NCBI GenBank assembly: GCA_002869855.2
Contig: NEWQ02000013.1
Location: forward strand, 62,001 to 126,000
Length of the DNA stretch: 64,000 nucleotides
Source of the DNA: Nitrospira sp. CG24D
Lineage (GTDB): Bacteria; Nitrospirota; Nitrospiria; Nitrospirales; Nitrospiraceae
Direction: 5' to 3'
Below the pieces are notes generated by a model, which saw only the letters and a list, made by a program, of their open reading frames with translations, was not told the DNA's origin and ran no database searches. This document shows positions 50,659-60,572 of this stretch, piece by piece. Position 1 is the first letter of the stretch. Every line of letters starts with the position of its first letter. Both the position numbers and the translations under genes were made by a program.

Positions 50659-53247
50659 GTGTCTGCAATGCGCGTCTATGAATTAGCGAAGAAGCTAGGG
50701 ATCGAGAATAAAGATCTCATCCCTGAACTCAAGAAGATGGGTGTGCCTGTCGCCTCTCACAGCAGTGCGCTCGATGACGACACGGTGCAAAAAGCTCTGG
50801 ACAAACTCAGCCCGAAAGCCAAAGGGGCCAAGGCGAGTGGGAAGGCGTCAGGCGACGATGTGGTCGGAAAAACACGCGACACCGAGATAAAGCACGAGAG
50901 TGGGCATGGTGCCAAGGCGTCTGCCTCCAAGGCTGCGATCGTCGAGGAGCCGGCCAAGACGGACAAGCGGCGCATCCTTATCAAGCGCAAAAAAGAAGAT
51001 GAGCCCGTTGAGACCGGTGGTCTGGTAGCCCCTCCGCCGAGTGAGATCGAGGCATCGGCCGTCGTTGCGACACCCGTTGCGCATCCAGCAGTGAGCGAAC
51101 CGCCGCCGCCTCCACCTGTGGTTCTACCGGAGTTGCCGGAAATCGGAACGATCCTCGCGCAGCCTCCGCCCCCTCCAGTTGAGAAGGCTGTTGTAAAGCC
51201 CGCGGCCGTTTTGCCGGGAGCGGCGCCAGGAGCAGTGCTGACGCCCGAGGCGCTCGCAGCGAAAAAGAAGAGTCTGGCGCTCGAAGCGATTGAAGCGGAA
51301 GGGCTCAAGGAAAAGCTCAAAAAGGCTAAAAAGACCGGTCGGCCAAAGGAAGAGCCTGATGTGAAGCATCGTGAAGATGCAGCCCGGTGGCAGGACCTTC
51401 GTGCCATTCCGACTGTACAGCGCCGTGATGATCGGTCCCGGCATCTCCATCATAGTGCCCCATCAGAAATTACCAAGCCGCGCAGGAAGAGTGTCAAGGT
51501 TACGCTGGGAACGACGGTTAAGGAATTTGCCGAGCTGATCGGACAGCGTCCGGCTGACATCGTGCGAAAGCTGATGGAGATGGGGCAGATGCTCACCTTC
51601 AATCAGCCGATGAATATGGATGTGGCATCGATGATTGCCGAGGAAGCCGGCGTCAAAATAGAAATCTCCGTTGAGAAGGCCGGCGATGAGCTCCTGGAGG
51701 CCGTGGTGCAGGCGGGAGAAGGCGATGAGCGCCTTGAGCCCAGGCCTCCGGTCGTCACCATCATGGGCCATGTCGATCACGGAAAAACCTCTCTTCTGGA
51801 TGCGATCAGGCAAACGAAGGTGGCCGAGGGCGAAGCGGGCGGGATTACGCAGCACATCGGTGCCTATACCGTCTCGGTTCATGGGAAGCAGGTCACATTC
51901 CTGGATACGCCCGGCCACGAAGCCTTTACTGCCATGCGATCGCGTGGAGCCAAGGTGACGGACATCGTCATTCTTGTGGTGGCTGCCGACGATGGAGTGA
52001 TGCCGCAGACAATCGAAGCGATCAATCATGCGAAAGCCGCCGGGGTGCCGTTGATCGTGGCTATGAATAAGATCGACAAGCCCGAAGCCAACCCGGATCG
52101 GGTGCGGAATGCGCTTTCCGAGCATGGGCTGATTTCCGAAGCATGGGGCGGCGACACCATTATGGTGGAGGTGTCGGCCAAGCAGAAGACCGGTCTCGAC
52201 ACGTTGCTCGAAATGATTTTGCTTCAGTCGGAAGTGCTGGAGCTGAAGGCCGATCCTCACCGTCAGGCCAAGGGAACGGTCGTGGAAGCCAAGCTGGAGC
52301 GGGGCCGTGGCCCTGTCGCAACGGTCCTGGTGCAGAACGGCACACTCAAAGTGGGCGATGTCTTTGTGGTCGGAACATTCAGCGGTCGCGTCCGTGCCCT
52401 GCTCAACGACCGGGGTGTCAAGACGCAGCAGGCGACGCCGTCGATTCCTGTCGAAGTGATTGGACTGCCGGGCGTGCCTTCCGCCGGTGATGTCTTCCAA
52501 GTGGTCTCCGACGAGCGAGTGGCGCGAGAAATTGCCGATGAGCGGGCTCAGAAGGCGCGCACGGCGGATCTCGCGGGCCAGACGAAAGTCTCGCTCGACG
52601 ATCTCTTTGCCAGAATTAAGGAAGGGTCAGCCAAGGAACTTGCCATCGTCATTAAGGCGGACGTGCAAGGTTCGTCAGAAGCGCTGGCAGCGGCGGTCGA
52701 AAAACTTCCAACGCCTGCCGTCAGGATCCGGGTTATTCACAACGGCGTCGGCGGCATCACGGAGTCCGATGTGCTGCTGGCTGCTGCCTCGCGCGCGATT
52801 ATTATCGGGTTCAATGTCCGTCCTGAACCGAAAGCCGCATCCCTGGCCGAGCAGCAAGGGGTCGACGTTCGTCTGTACACGATTATTTATGAAGCGCTGT
52901 CCGATATTAAGGCCGCGATGGAAGGGTTGCTTGACCCCACGCTCAAAGAGCGGTCGTTGGGCCGTGCGGAAGTGCGCCAAGTCTTCACGATTCCCAAGGC
53001 TGGTGTGGTGGCCGGTTCCTACGTTGTCGAGGGCACAATCTCTCGAGCGGCTGTGGGAGTCAGACTTATTCGGGACAACGTGGTGGTGTTCGAGGGACGC
53101 CTCGGGTCGTTGCGCCGGTTCAAGGATGACGTGCGCGAGGTTCAGCAGGGATACGAGTGCGGTATCAGCATCGAAAACTTTAACGACATCAAGGCCGGCG
53201 ATGTGATCGAGGCCTATACGATCGATAAGATCGCTGGGAAACTCTAA
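50659..53247 (+). CDS. infB: Translation initiation factor IF-2
   Basis: An 862-residue protein. GTG 50659 is one choice and ATG 50668 ([11 protein letters not shown]) another, equally plausible. The IF2-N fold is at 1-50, with a long Ala/Pro/Lys linker to about 280. A second IF2-N module is near 280-340 ([28 protein letters not shown]). The G domain from about 365 has [25 protein letters not shown] and NKIDKPEA. Domains II-IV follow and end at [18 protein letters not shown]. It loads initiator tRNA on the 30S subunit. Confidence 0.97.
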   Translation: MSAMRVYELAKKLGIENKDLIPELKKMGVPVASHSSALDDDTVQKALDKLSPKAKGAKASGKASGDDVVGKTRDTEIKHESGHGAKASASKAAIVEEPAKTDKRRILIKRKKEDEPVETGGLVAPPPSEIEASAVVATPVAHPAVSEPPPPPPVVLPELPEIGTILAQPPPPPVEKAVVKPAAVLPGAAPGAVLTPEALAAKKKSLALEAIEAEGLKEKLKKAKKTGRPKEEPDVKHREDAARWQDLRAIPTVQRRDDRSRHLHHSAPSEITKPRRKSVKVTLGTTVKEFAELIGQRPADIVRKLMEMGQMLTFNQPMNMDVASMIAEEAGVKIEISVEKAGDELLEAVVQAGEGDERLEPRPPVVTIMGHVDHGKTSLLDAIRQTKVAEGEAGGITQHIGAYTVSVHGKQVTFLDTPGHEAFTAMRSRGAKVTDIVILVVAADDGVMPQTIEAINHAKAAGVPLIVAMNKIDKPEANPDRVRNALSEHGLISEAWGGDTIMVEVSAKQKTGLDTLLEMILLQSEVLELKADPHRQAKGTVVEAKLERGRGPVATVLVQNGTLKVGDVFVVGTFSGRVRALLNDRGVKTQQATPSIPVEVIGLPGVPSAGDVFQVVSDERVAREIADERAQKARTADLAGQTKVSLDDLFARIKEGSAKELAIVIKADVQGSSEALAAAVEKLPTPAVRIRVIHNGVGGITESDVLLAAASRAIIIGFNVRPEPKAASLAEQQGVDVRLYTIIYEALSDIKAAMEGLLDPTLKERSLGRAEVRQVFTIPKAGVVAGSYVVEGTISRAAVGVRLIRDNVVVFEGRLGSLRRFKDDVREVQQGYECGISIENFNDIKAGDVIEAYTIDKIAGKL

Positions 53248-53272
53248 GTCGCAGAGCCGGTAGGTGTAGTGC

Positions 53273-53563
53273 GTGGCTGGGATGGTCGTGGGAGTCTGCA
53301 CCGTCGAGCTGTGGATTCCGGAGAGTCAGTCGCTCAAGGATAAGCGGCAGGTCTTGCATAGCGTGAAGGATCGCCTGCGCGGCAAGTTCAACCTCTCTAT
53401 TGCCGAAGTGGACGGGCAGGACCTCTGGCAAAAAGCGGTGCTTGGGATGGCCTGTGTGGCGAATGACGGAGGTCACGTCGAACAGGTCCTGGAGCAGGCG
53501 CTCAACGTCATCAAGAGCATGCCAACCATTGAAGTTGTTCGTGTGCATCGGGAGCTGCTGTAG
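53273..53563 (+). CDS. DUF503 domain protein
   Basis: A 96-residue protein starting at GTG 53273. The pattern VGVCTVELWIPESQSLKDKRQVLHSVKDRLRGKFNLSIAEVDGQDLWQKA is that of DUF503, a ferredoxin-like fold found between infB and rbfA in many bacteria. Its role in ribosome biogenesis is suspected from this location but not established. It ends 62 bp before rbfA. Confidence 0.93.
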   Translation: MAGMVVGVCTVELWIPESQSLKDKRQVLHSVKDRLRGKFNLSIAEVDGQDLWQKAVLGMACVANDGGHVEQVLEQALNVIKSMPTIEVVRVHRELL

Positions 53564-53625
53564 CACGCATGCGTGTGAGGCCCGGAAGAAGTAGGCAGGA
53601 ATGGCGAGCGTGCGACAGGTGGGCG

Positions 53626-54039
53626 ATGTCCAAGACGACCTATAAGCGATCAGACCGAGTGGCCGATCAGATTCGCATGGAGGTGGCGGACATCCTGATG
53701 CGCAAGATCAAGGATCCGCGTGTGCGGTCGGTCACGGTGACCGATGTCGAACTGACGGCGGATTTACGGATCGCCTATATCTTCGTCACGACGATGGAAA
53801 AAGAGCAGGCTGAGCGCGATGTGTTTGCCGGATTATCGAAGGCCAGCGGCTTTGTTCGTGCTGAGCTGGGTCGACGGCTGGCGTTGCGCTACTTGCCGGA
53901 AATCGTCTTTAAGCAAGATGAGACGGGACCGCGCGGTGACAGGGTCATGAAACTACTCGATGAGTTGCAGCCGCATGAGACGGCCGATGAAACGTCCGGT
54001 CCGGCTGAATTGATTATTCCCCCGATGAGAACCAAGTGA
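53626..54039 (+). CDS. rbfA: Ribosome-binding factor A
   Basis: A 137-residue protein from ATG 53626 (MSKTTYKRSDRVADQIRMEVADILMRKIKDPRV). The KH-type fold continues with SVTVTDVELTADLRIAYIFVTTM and AELGRRLALRYLPEIVFKQDE. It matures the 5' end of 16S rRNA in the 30S subunit, with cold-shock importance. Its last codon overlaps the truB ATG by 4 nt. Confidence 0.95.
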   Translation: MSKTTYKRSDRVADQIRMEVADILMRKIKDPRVRSVTVTDVELTADLRIAYIFVTTMEKEQAERDVFAGLSKASGFVRAELGRRLALRYLPEIVFKQDETGPRGDRVMKLLDELQPHETADETSGPAELIIPPMRTK

Positions 54040-54983
54040 TGGCGCTGGTGACGGAAGGGCGGCAAAAGACTCGTGTGGGCGATGGCGTGCTCATCGTTAA
54101 CAAAGAGGCTGGCTGGACCTCTCATGACGTCGTAGCGAAAGTGCGGGGCCTGTTGGGCGGGGCTAAGGTCGGTCATGCCGGCACGCTGGATCCCGCGGCG
54201 ACGGGCGTGTTGCCGTTGCTGATCGGAAAAGCTACGCGAGTGGCGGAATATCTGGTGGGCTGGGACAAAGAGTATCGTGCAGTCTTGCGGTTGGGTGAAA
54301 CGACGGATACGCAGGATGCCACCGGGACGGTGCTTCAGCAGGTCGAGACGGCGGGAGTGAGCACTGATATCCTTGACGCCGTGGTCGACCGATTTCGCGG
54401 GCCGCAAAAGCAAATGCCCCCGATGTATTCGGCGGTGAAGGTGGCCGGGCGACCGTTGTATAAGTCGGCGCGCGCCGGAGAAACCGTTGAGCGGGCAGAG
54501 CGGGACATCGTCATTCACGAGCTTGAAGTGACGGCCGTCGATGGACGCGATATCGCATTGCGAATCGTCTGCTCGAAGGGGACGTATATCCGTACGTTGT
54601 GCGCCGATATGGGGCAGGCACTGGGCGTCGGTGGACACCTGCTGTCGCTTGAGCGTACGCGAGTCGGGTCGCTGGCTATCGAGCAGGGACTGACGGTCGA
54701 ACAGATTGCCGCTCATGTGGCGATCGGGTCGGTTGAATCCGTTCTCCTGACGCTGGATAGGGTGTTGGCGCAGCTGCCGCTCGTGACGGTGACGGCCGAG
54801 CAAGCCACTCGTGTGTTGCACGGGGCGCCGATCGGGCTACCACATGATCTGCCGCCAACCATGTCGCCCATCCGCCTGAAGGATGAGCAGGGACGGCTGT
54901 TGGCGATCGGGACGTATGACGGGCAGGGTAAAGGGGCGGTCAGAATTGACAAAGTGTTAGTGGACAGTGAATCACTCAATTAA
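54036..54983 (+). CDS. truB: tRNA pseudouridine(55) synthase TruB
   Basis: A 315-residue enzyme that makes pseudouridine 55 in the T-loop of tRNAs. The catalytic motif is GHAGTLDPAATGVLPLLIG near residue 48 (the Asp of TLDP). PKQMPPMYSAVKVAGRPLYKSARAGE and LRIVCSKGTYIRTLCADMGQALG follow. A C-terminal PUA-like half is present. It starts inside the end of rbfA (ATGA) and precedes rpsO by 21 bp. Confidence 0.96.
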   Translation: MMALVTEGRQKTRVGDGVLIVNKEAGWTSHDVVAKVRGLLGGAKVGHAGTLDPAATGVLPLLIGKATRVAEYLVGWDKEYRAVLRLGETTDTQDATGTVLQQVETAGVSTDILDAVVDRFRGPQKQMPPMYSAVKVAGRPLYKSARAGETVERAERDIVIHELEVTAVDGRDIALRIVCSKGTYIRTLCADMGQALGVGGHLLSLERTRVGSLAIEQGLTVEQIAAHVAIGSVESVLLTLDRVLAQLPLVTVTAEQATRVLHGAPIGLPHDLPPTMSPIRLKDEQGRLLAIGTYDGQGKGAVRIDKVLVDSESLN

Positions 54984-55004
54984 AAGGCAGGAGGAGTACG
55001 AGTC

Positions 55005-55274
55005 ATGGCCTTGTTGAAGGAAGCAAAGACGGAGTTGATCAAGCAGTATCGCCAGCACGATACGGATTCTGGATCTCCCGAAGTTCAGATCGCGGTGCTG
55101 ACCAACCGGATTACCTATTTGACCGAGCATTTCAAGCTGCACAAGAAGGATCATCATTCGCGACGTGGTCTTTTGCAGCTGGTCGGGCGGCGGCGCCGGT
55201 TGCTCGACTATCTGCGTGGCGTCGATGAAGCGCGCTATCGCGCAGTCATTGAACGACTCGGGATTCGCAAGTAG
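55005..55274 (+). CDS. rpsO: 30S ribosomal protein S15
   Basis: An 89-residue protein with GGAGGAG about 10 nt upstream of ATG 55005. The S15 pattern is complete: [53 protein letters not shown]. It organises the central domain of 16S rRNA. It is followed by two strong hairpins before pnp. Confidence 0.97.
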   Translation: MALLKEAKTELIKQYRQHDTDSGSPEVQIAVLTNRITYLTEHFKLHKKDHHSRRGLLQLVGRRRRLLDYLRGVDEARYRAVIERLGIRK

Positions 55275-55297
55275 TCAGAAGAGAGACGGACGCAAGC

Positions 55298-55324
55298 CGC
55301 TGTCGCACAGGGAGTGCGACAGCG
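55298..55324 (+). terminator. Hairpin 1 between rpsO and pnp
   Basis: An 11-bp perfect stem (CGCTGTCGCAC and complement) with a 5-nt loop starts 24 bp after the rpsO stop. It lacks a T-run; a processing or partial-termination role is more likely. Confidence 0.65.
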
Positions 55325-55352
55325 CGGAACGCATGTCACACAGGTGAACACG

Positions 55353-55380
55353 GAGATACGCTCGCGTGCGAGCGTATCTC
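55353..55380 (+). promoter_or_regulatory. Hairpin 2 between rpsO and pnp
   Basis: A 13-bp perfect stem (GAGATACGCTCGC and complement) with a 2-nt loop ends 40 bp before the pnp ATG. In E. coli the pnp leader contains a processed double-stranded element that controls PNPase. The same logic is possible here, by analogy only. Confidence 0.6.
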
Positions 55381-55419
55381 TGTGGGCATCTGTGGGACCC
55401 AACCTGGAGGAAACCATAG

Positions 55420-57534
55420 ATGGTACACGTTGTTGAATTGGAGATTGCAGGCCGCACCTTGCGGCTTGAAACCGGTCGAGTGGCCAAGCAGGCCGACGGC
55501 TCGATTTGGGCCACGTACGGAGACACGGTGATATTGGCGACGGCTGTAGCGTCCCAGAATGCCAAGCCCGGCATCGATTTTCTGCCCCTCACGGTCGATT
55601 ACATTGAAAAAGCCTATGCCGCTGGAAAGATCCCGGGTGGATATTTCAAGCGCGAGGGACGTCCGGCTGAAAAGGAAGTCCTGACCAGCCGCTTGATCGA
55701 TCGTCCCCTGCGACCGCTCTTCCCTGAAGGCTACTACTTTGAAACACAGGTCATTGCCTCCGTTTTGTCAGCCGACAAGACAGGTTCGACCGATGTGGTC
55801 GGCATTACGGCAGCCTCCGCCGCCTTGTCTGTTTCGAATATTCCGTTTCAAGGACCAGTCGCTGGGGTGAAAATCGGCCGGGTGAAGGGCCAATTCGTCG
55901 TGAATCCCGATCTGGAGACCCTGGAGACGAGCGACCTGCATTTGGTGGTGGCGGGTACGGCTGATGCCATCATGATGGTCGAAGCGGGCGCCAATGAATT
56001 GCCCGAGGCCACGATGCTGGAAGCGCTGGCCTTGGCCCATGCCGAAATTAAGAAAATCGTCGCGAAGATTTCCGAGCTGGCCAAACTGGTCGGAAGCAAG
56101 AAACGTGAAGTGAAAGTCGAAGCAGTCGATCCGGCGCTGGCTGCCAAGGTCAAGGCGATGGTCGCGCAGCCGATTCGCGATGCAATCATGATCCCGAACA
56201 AGGCTGCGCGTCAGGAGCGGTTGGATCAAGTCATGGCCGAAGCCGTGGAGAAACTCAAGAACCCCGACGTGCCTACCACCGAGCGCCACGTCAAGATCGT
56301 CTTTCACGGATTGGAATACACCGAAGTCCGGAACATGATTCTCGAAAAGCGCTCACGAGCCGACGGGCGCGGCCCGGCGGATATCCGGCCGATCACCTGC
56401 GAAGTCGGGGCCTTGCCCCGCGCGCACGGGTCCGCCATTTTCACGCGTGGCGAAACACAGAGTCTTGCAGTCGTAACGCTGGGGACGACGGACGACGAAC
56501 AGCGCATTGATGCGCTGGAGGGCGAGTACACCCGCACCTTCATGCTGCATTATAATTTTCCGCCCTTCAGTGTCGGCGAGGCGCGGCCGCTTCGCACGCC
56601 GGGTCGGCGCGAGGTCGGTCACGGCGCACTGGCAGAGCGGGCGTTGAAGCCGGTCATTCCCGGGAAAGACGTGTTTCCCTACACGCTCCGTATCGTCTCT
56701 GAAATTCTGGAGTCCAACGGATCGTCGTCGATGGCGACCGTCTGCGGCGGCACCCTGGCGATGCTGGATGCCGGCATTCCAATCAAGGAGCCGGTGGCGG
56801 GTATCGCGATGGGCCTGATTAAGGAAGGGGATGGAGTCATCATCCTTTCGGACATTCTGGGCCTCGAAGATCATTTGGGCGATATGGATTTCAAAGTCTG
56901 CGGGACCAAGAACGGCGTCACGGCCTTGCAGATGGACATCAAGATCGGCGGGATCACGATGGCCTTGATGCAGCAGGCGCTGGAGCAGGCCCGTACCGGA
57001 CGCATTCATATCCTTGAGCGGATGGCCTCAGCGTTGACCACGCATCGTACGAACCTATCGCCATTTGCCCCGCGTATCTATACGGTCAAGGTTAAGCAGG
57101 ATAAGATCCGTGACATCATCGGTCAGGGCGGGAAAACCATCCGCGCCATCCAGGCTGATTGCGGCGTCAAGATTAATATCGAAGACACCGGCATCGTCAC
57201 CATCGCATCCGCCGACGAGGCCTCGCTGCAGAAGGCGAAGGATATGATCAACCGGCTGACCGAGGAAGTCGAAATCGGCAAGATCTATATGGGTACGGTT
57301 CGCAAGATCATGGATTTCGGCGCGTTCGTCGAAGTGTTGCCGGGCACCGATGGATTGGTCCACATTTCGCAGCTGGCGCACCATCGCGTGAAAGCCGTGG
57401 CCGACGAAGTCGCAGAAGGCGATCAGATTATGGTGAAGGTCTTGGAGATCGATCGGCAGGGCAAGATCCGGTTGAGCCGGAAAGAGACCATGCCGGCTCC
57501 AACAGGGGGCTCACAGGAACCAGCGGCCGAGTAA
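55420..57534 (+). CDS. pnp: Polyribonucleotide nucleotidyltransferase (PNPase)
   Basis: A 704-residue phosphorolytic exoribonuclease. First RNase PH domain at ~10-145 (FFKREGRPAEKEVLTSRLIDRPLRPLFPEGY). A helical linker follows. Second RNase PH domain at ~310-535 (RADGRGPADIRPITCEVG, GRREVGHGALAERALKPVIP, SSMATVCGGTLAMLDAGIP). KH domain near 560-610 (IIGQGGKTIRAIQADCG) and S1 domain near 625-690 (GTVRKIMDFGAFVEVLPGTDGLVHISQLA). GGAGG lies upstream of ATG 55420. It degrades mRNA and is often autoregulated. Confidence 0.97.
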   Translation: MVHVVELEIAGRTLRLETGRVAKQADGSIWATYGDTVILATAVASQNAKPGIDFLPLTVDYIEKAYAAGKIPGGYFKREGRPAEKEVLTSRLIDRPLRPLFPEGYYFETQVIASVLSADKTGSTDVVGITAASAALSVSNIPFQGPVAGVKIGRVKGQFVVNPDLETLETSDLHLVVAGTADAIMMVEAGANELPEATMLEALALAHAEIKKIVAKISELAKLVGSKKREVKVEAVDPALAAKVKAMVAQPIRDAIMIPNKAARQERLDQVMAEAVEKLKNPDVPTTERHVKIVFHGLEYTEVRNMILEKRSRADGRGPADIRPITCEVGALPRAHGSAIFTRGETQSLAVVTLGTTDDEQRIDALEGEYTRTFMLHYNFPPFSVGEARPLRTPGRREVGHGALAERALKPVIPGKDVFPYTLRIVSEILESNGSSSMATVCGGTLAMLDAGIPIKEPVAGIAMGLIKEGDGVIILSDILGLEDHLGDMDFKVCGTKNGVTALQMDIKIGGITMALMQQALEQARTGRIHILERMASALTTHRTNLSPFAPRIYTVKVKQDKIRDIIGQGGKTIRAIQADCGVKINIEDTGIVTIASADEASLQKAKDMINRLTEEVEIGKIYMGTVRKIMDFGAFVEVLPGTDGLVHISQLAHHRVKAVADEVAEGDQIMVKVLEIDRQGKIRLSRKETMPAPTGGSQEPAAE

Positions 57535-57539
57535 TCCTC

Positions 57540-58790
57540 GTGTATCGCAAACTCATTCTGGAGAACGGGGTCCGCTTGGTGACCGAGCGGATCCCCACTC
57601 TCAAGTCAGTCACCGTCGGCATTTGGGTCAACGCCGGTTCGCGTGACGAACAGCCGGCGCAAGCCGGATATTCTCACTTCATCGAACACATGTTTTTCAA
57701 GGGGACGACCAATCGGTCGGCCACTGACATCTCACGCGAGATCGATGCGCTGGGCGGCGAAATGAACGCCTTTACCACGCGCGAGACCACCACGTTCTAT
57801 GTGAAAGTCCTCGACCAGCATCTGCCGAAGGCCCTCGACCTGCTCTCCGATCTCTTGCATCGTTCCAAGTTCGCTCCCAAGGACATCGAAAAAGAAAAGC
57901 AGGTCGTGCTGGAAGAAATCCGCATGGTGCAGGATGATCCGGAAGATCTCGTCCAGGAACTCCATACCGGCCAGGTCATGGGCCGTCATCCGTTGGGCCG
58001 TCCGATCCTTGGGCGGGCAGCGACGATCGGGGCATTACGGCGGCAGGATCTCCTTGATTATGTCGGCGCGCGTTACCAGCCGCAGGAGATTGTCGTGGCA
58101 GTGGCGGGAAGTTTTGACCAGCGAGCGCTTGAACGGACCATTGCGCGCGAGTTCGGCCGTCGTCGTCCGTCATCGCCGCAGCCTCACGTGCGCCGTGCGC
58201 CTGCTCTTCTCGGCGGCGTGGTGATGCAGCGCAAGCGACTGGAGCAGGTCCATCTCTGCATCGGCATGAAGGGGATTTCCGCCGGCCATCAGGATCGGTA
58301 TGCCGCCTATGTTCTGAATAGTGTGCTGGGCGGGAGCGTGAGTTCGCGCCTGTTTCAGGAGGTCAGGGAAAAGCGGGGGCTCGCCTATTCGATCTATTCC
58401 TTTCTTTCTGGCTATTCAGACGGCGGGACTATCACCGTCTATGCGGGAACGCGGCAAAAAGAAGTCGAGCGGGTACTCGATGTCATTCGCCGCGAGATTC
58501 GTCGCATGGCTGCCAACGGCATCACCCGGGACGAGCTGAAGCGAACGAAGGATCAAATGAAGGGCAGCCTGATGCTCAGCTTGGAGAGTTCGCATAGTCG
58601 GATGAACAAGCTGGCCAAGGACGAGATGATCAAAGGCAAGCACACGACACTCGATGACATGACGCGAGCCATCGACGCCGTGACCTTCACGCAGATGGAG
58701 CGAGTCGCACAGGAACTTCTCGACGAAAAATCGATGGCGATCACCGGGCTTGGGCCTCTCTCTACGCGCCAACTTCAGCTTTCGAGATGA
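57540..58790 (+). CDS. M16 family zinc peptidase (processing-peptidase-like)
   Basis: A 416-residue protein. The inverted zinc motif is HFIEHMFFKGT (H-x2-E-H, near residue 41), with the third ligand about 75 residues later at VVLEEIRMVQDDPED. Domain 2 lacks the motif, as usual in M16 (VHLCIGMKGISAGHQDRYAAYVLNSVLGGSVSSRLFQEVREKRGLAYS). It probably cleaves peptides or processes secreted ones. It begins 5 bp after pnp and closes the operon. M16 genes directly after pnp are common in several phyla. Confidence 0.92.
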   Translation: MYRKLILENGVRLVTERIPTLKSVTVGIWVNAGSRDEQPAQAGYSHFIEHMFFKGTTNRSATDISREIDALGGEMNAFTTRETTTFYVKVLDQHLPKALDLLSDLLHRSKFAPKDIEKEKQVVLEEIRMVQDDPEDLVQELHTGQVMGRHPLGRPILGRAATIGALRRQDLLDYVGARYQPQEIVVAVAGSFDQRALERTIAREFGRRRPSSPQPHVRRAPALLGGVVMQRKRLEQVHLCIGMKGISAGHQDRYAAYVLNSVLGGSVSSRLFQEVREKRGLAYSIYSFLSGYSDGGTITVYAGTRQKEVERVLDVIRREIRRMAANGITRDELKRTKDQMKGSLMLSLESSHSRMNKLAKDEMIKGKHTTLDDMTRAIDAVTFTQMERVAQELLDEKSMAITGLGPLSTRQLQLSR

Positions 58791-59129
58791 GAAGTTTTTA
58801 ATCGAGCGGTCTTTCGGACGGAGTAAATGACCGATACAATGTTGTCTAACGTGTTGCTATTTATGCGCTATATCTGTGGATTAGAATTTTATTAGAAGCT
58901 CAAACATTTCCTTGACACTAATTGACCGTTTCAGTACGATTGCGCCGGTCTAGTGAACCTGAAATTTTAAACGGGGAACAACCGCGAAAGAGAAAGAGGG
59001 AAGGGGGTGGCCGAACACTTTCTCCTGAGCGTTGCAGCCTCTGATCATTCGGTAGCAGACGTATTCATCGCTTTCAAAGTGAACGTTCATTAGGTTGTGG
59101 GTTTTATTTTTATGAAGGAGGGACTAGGT
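58791..59129 (+). other. Intergenic leader region with promoter
   Basis: The 339 bp between the peptidase and the secreted-protein gene contain no gene. The left half is AT-rich and carries the promoter at 58912-58940. The right half would be an mRNA leader of about 180 nt, with AAAGAGAAAGAGGGAAGGGG purine-rich sequence around 58987. No riboswitch family was recognised. Confidence 0.55.
58912..58940 (+). promoter_or_regulatory. Sigma70-type promoter
   Basis: A perfect TTGACA at 58912-58917, a 17-bp spacer and TACGAT at 58935-58940, upstream of the two secreted-protein genes at 59130 and 59691. Confidence 0.65.
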
Positions 59130-59639
59130 ATGAAGAGGGTCTTAGTTCTAGCCGCCGTTGCAGTGTTCTCAGTGGCTGGCTTGCTATCGGCCGGATTTGC
59201 CGTGGCCGCTGATGCTCCAGCTGGAGGTGGTCCTGCCACCGACGTGGTCGGTGGAAAGGTGATGAAGGGCGATGCCGCCAAGACGCTTCAGGGTCGTGTC
59301 TGGTCGCAGTGGGCCGACAATCCCGATAGCGAGTTGTTGTTCGGTATTCAGTATTGGAACACCGGTGATCCTGCTTCAGGAACCCCGGCTGGCCGTTCGT
59401 CAACCATGATGGACGTCAAGCCTCCGGATCCTTTGGTCACCTGCTGCGGTTGGGGCTTTGTCGGCGGGACCGACAAGAACAACGCCTACGCAGGCTGGTA
59501 CCATGCCGCCACGACGGTGCGTTTGGCTGTGAAGGACAAGGCGTTGATGGATCAGATCATCAAGGCTGCGCAGGAACTCGTGGCCATGGAAGTGACCTTG
59601 GACGGCCGGACCATTACCGGATTCAAGGTTCTCAAGTAA
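59130..59639 (+). CDS. Secreted protein of unknown function, 169 residues
   Basis: ATG 59130 follows GAAGGAGGG at 59114. A signal peptide ends near AVAADAP. The mature part begins APAGGGPATDVVGGKVMKGD and contains a conserved-looking WSQWADNPDSELLFGIQYW stretch, a CC pair (LVTCCGWGF) and a C-terminal helix-strand AAQELVAMEVTLDG. No enzyme motif is visible. Its strong ribosome binding site, own promoter and partner gene suggest an abundant exported protein. I cannot name a family. Confidence 0.6.
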   Translation: MKRVLVLAAVAVFSVAGLLSAGFAVAADAPAGGGPATDVVGGKVMKGDAAKTLQGRVWSQWADNPDSELLFGIQYWNTGDPASGTPAGRSSTMMDVKPPDPLVTCCGWGFVGGTDKNNAYAGWYHAATTVRLAVKDKALMDQIIKAAQELVAMEVTLDGRTITGFKVLK

Positions 59640-59690
59640 TCGATTTCATCACGCTTTCATTCTTTCATGTTGTTGAAGGAGGATTCGATT

Positions 59691-60365
59691 ATGAAGCTTC
59701 AGAAGCAAGGCGGGGCCGTGATGGCAGCTGTTGCCCTGGTAGTCGGCATGGCTTCCAGCGCATTGGCCATCGAAGCATTTCAAGAGCGATTTGAGTGGGG
59801 CGATCTCAGCAAGCCCACCACGTTGCAGGGTCGTGTGATTATTCTTGATCCCTACGATGAAGCAGTCTGGATCAATGTCGCGGTGTTCGGCGGCAACGCC
59901 GAGAGCGGCTTGTTCTGGCAGAAGGTTCACCCGGGCAAGAACCTCAAGTTCTATGCCGACAAGGGTGCCTGGGAAGAATTGAAGAAGATGGGCCGTCCGC
60001 ATTCCGGACCGGCAGCCGCGAAGGAAGTGCCTCCGGGCAGCACGACCGACCTGGTCGAGTTTGTCGTCACGGAGACCGAGCAGAACCATCGCGTGATCTC
60101 TGCTGTGAAGAAGCTTCCGGAAGTCGCTGGCGCACCAGGGAAGACCTTGAGCATCTCTGCCCTTCGTTTGAAGGAATGTGCGGGGAAGAATCAGAATACC
60201 GATGCCGGTTGCGCCGCAGCGGTGCAGCAGCTCAATACCTCTCCGAAGTCACCGGATGGAGCCAGCATCCCTCAGCTCTACGATGTGATGGTTCCAGGTG
60301 GACATACCCATGGTGGTTTGATCCCCTGGGAAGCCAAGTATAACTTGCCAGGCGGCGGGCACTGA
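59691..60365 (+). CDS. Secreted protein of unknown function, 224 residues
   Basis: ATG 59691 follows GAAGGAGG at 59679. A signal peptide ends near ALAIEAF. The mature part shares the LQGRV phrase with its upstream neighbour (TTLQGRVIILDPYDEAVWINVAVFGG here, TLQGRVWSQWA there). Later comes a VVTETEQNHRVISAVKKLP segment and three Cys. The C-terminal VMVPGGHTHGGLIPWEAKYNLPGGGH is His/Gly-rich and could bind metal. It lies 51 bp after the previous gene and is followed by a terminator. Family not recognised. Confidence 0.6.
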   Translation: MKLQKQGGAVMAAVALVVGMASSALAIEAFQERFEWGDLSKPTTLQGRVIILDPYDEAVWINVAVFGGNAESGLFWQKVHPGKNLKFYADKGAWEELKKMGRPHSGPAAAKEVPPGSTTDLVEFVVTETEQNHRVISAVKKLPEVAGAPGKTLSISALRLKECAGKNQNTDAGCAAAVQQLNTSPKSPDGASIPQLYDVMVPGGHTHGGLIPWEAKYNLPGGGH

Positions 60366-60389
60366 TCTAGTTCCCAGTTCGTAATGAAA

Positions 60390-60425
60390 GGCGGTCGCTC
60401 CTCACGGGGCGGCCGCCTTTTTCTT
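60390..60425 (+). terminator. Rho-independent terminator of the secreted-protein operon
   Basis: Stem AAAGGCGGTCGC pairs with GCGGCCGCCTTT (one mismatch), followed by TTTCTTTTC. Confidence 0.85.
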
Positions 60426-60572
60426 TTCCTGCCGATGCGTTCCTGCTGAGCCGTATTGGGAAGAAGTATGGAATAGAGAGATTGCGACGACCTGGCAACT
60501 ATCGAGTCAGGAAGAGCAATTGCCCGATAAAGCTCTCTCACCAGCCGTTCCGGAAGATGAGAGATACCCTTC

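Noticed and set aside
51463..52500. A 345-codon minus-strand frame inside infB
   Set aside because: Antisense to the G domain of IF-2, rich in His/Arg, no motif.
53889..54821. A 310-codon minus-strand frame opposite rbfA/truB
   Set aside because: Antisense to two conserved genes of the operon, with no recognisable domain.
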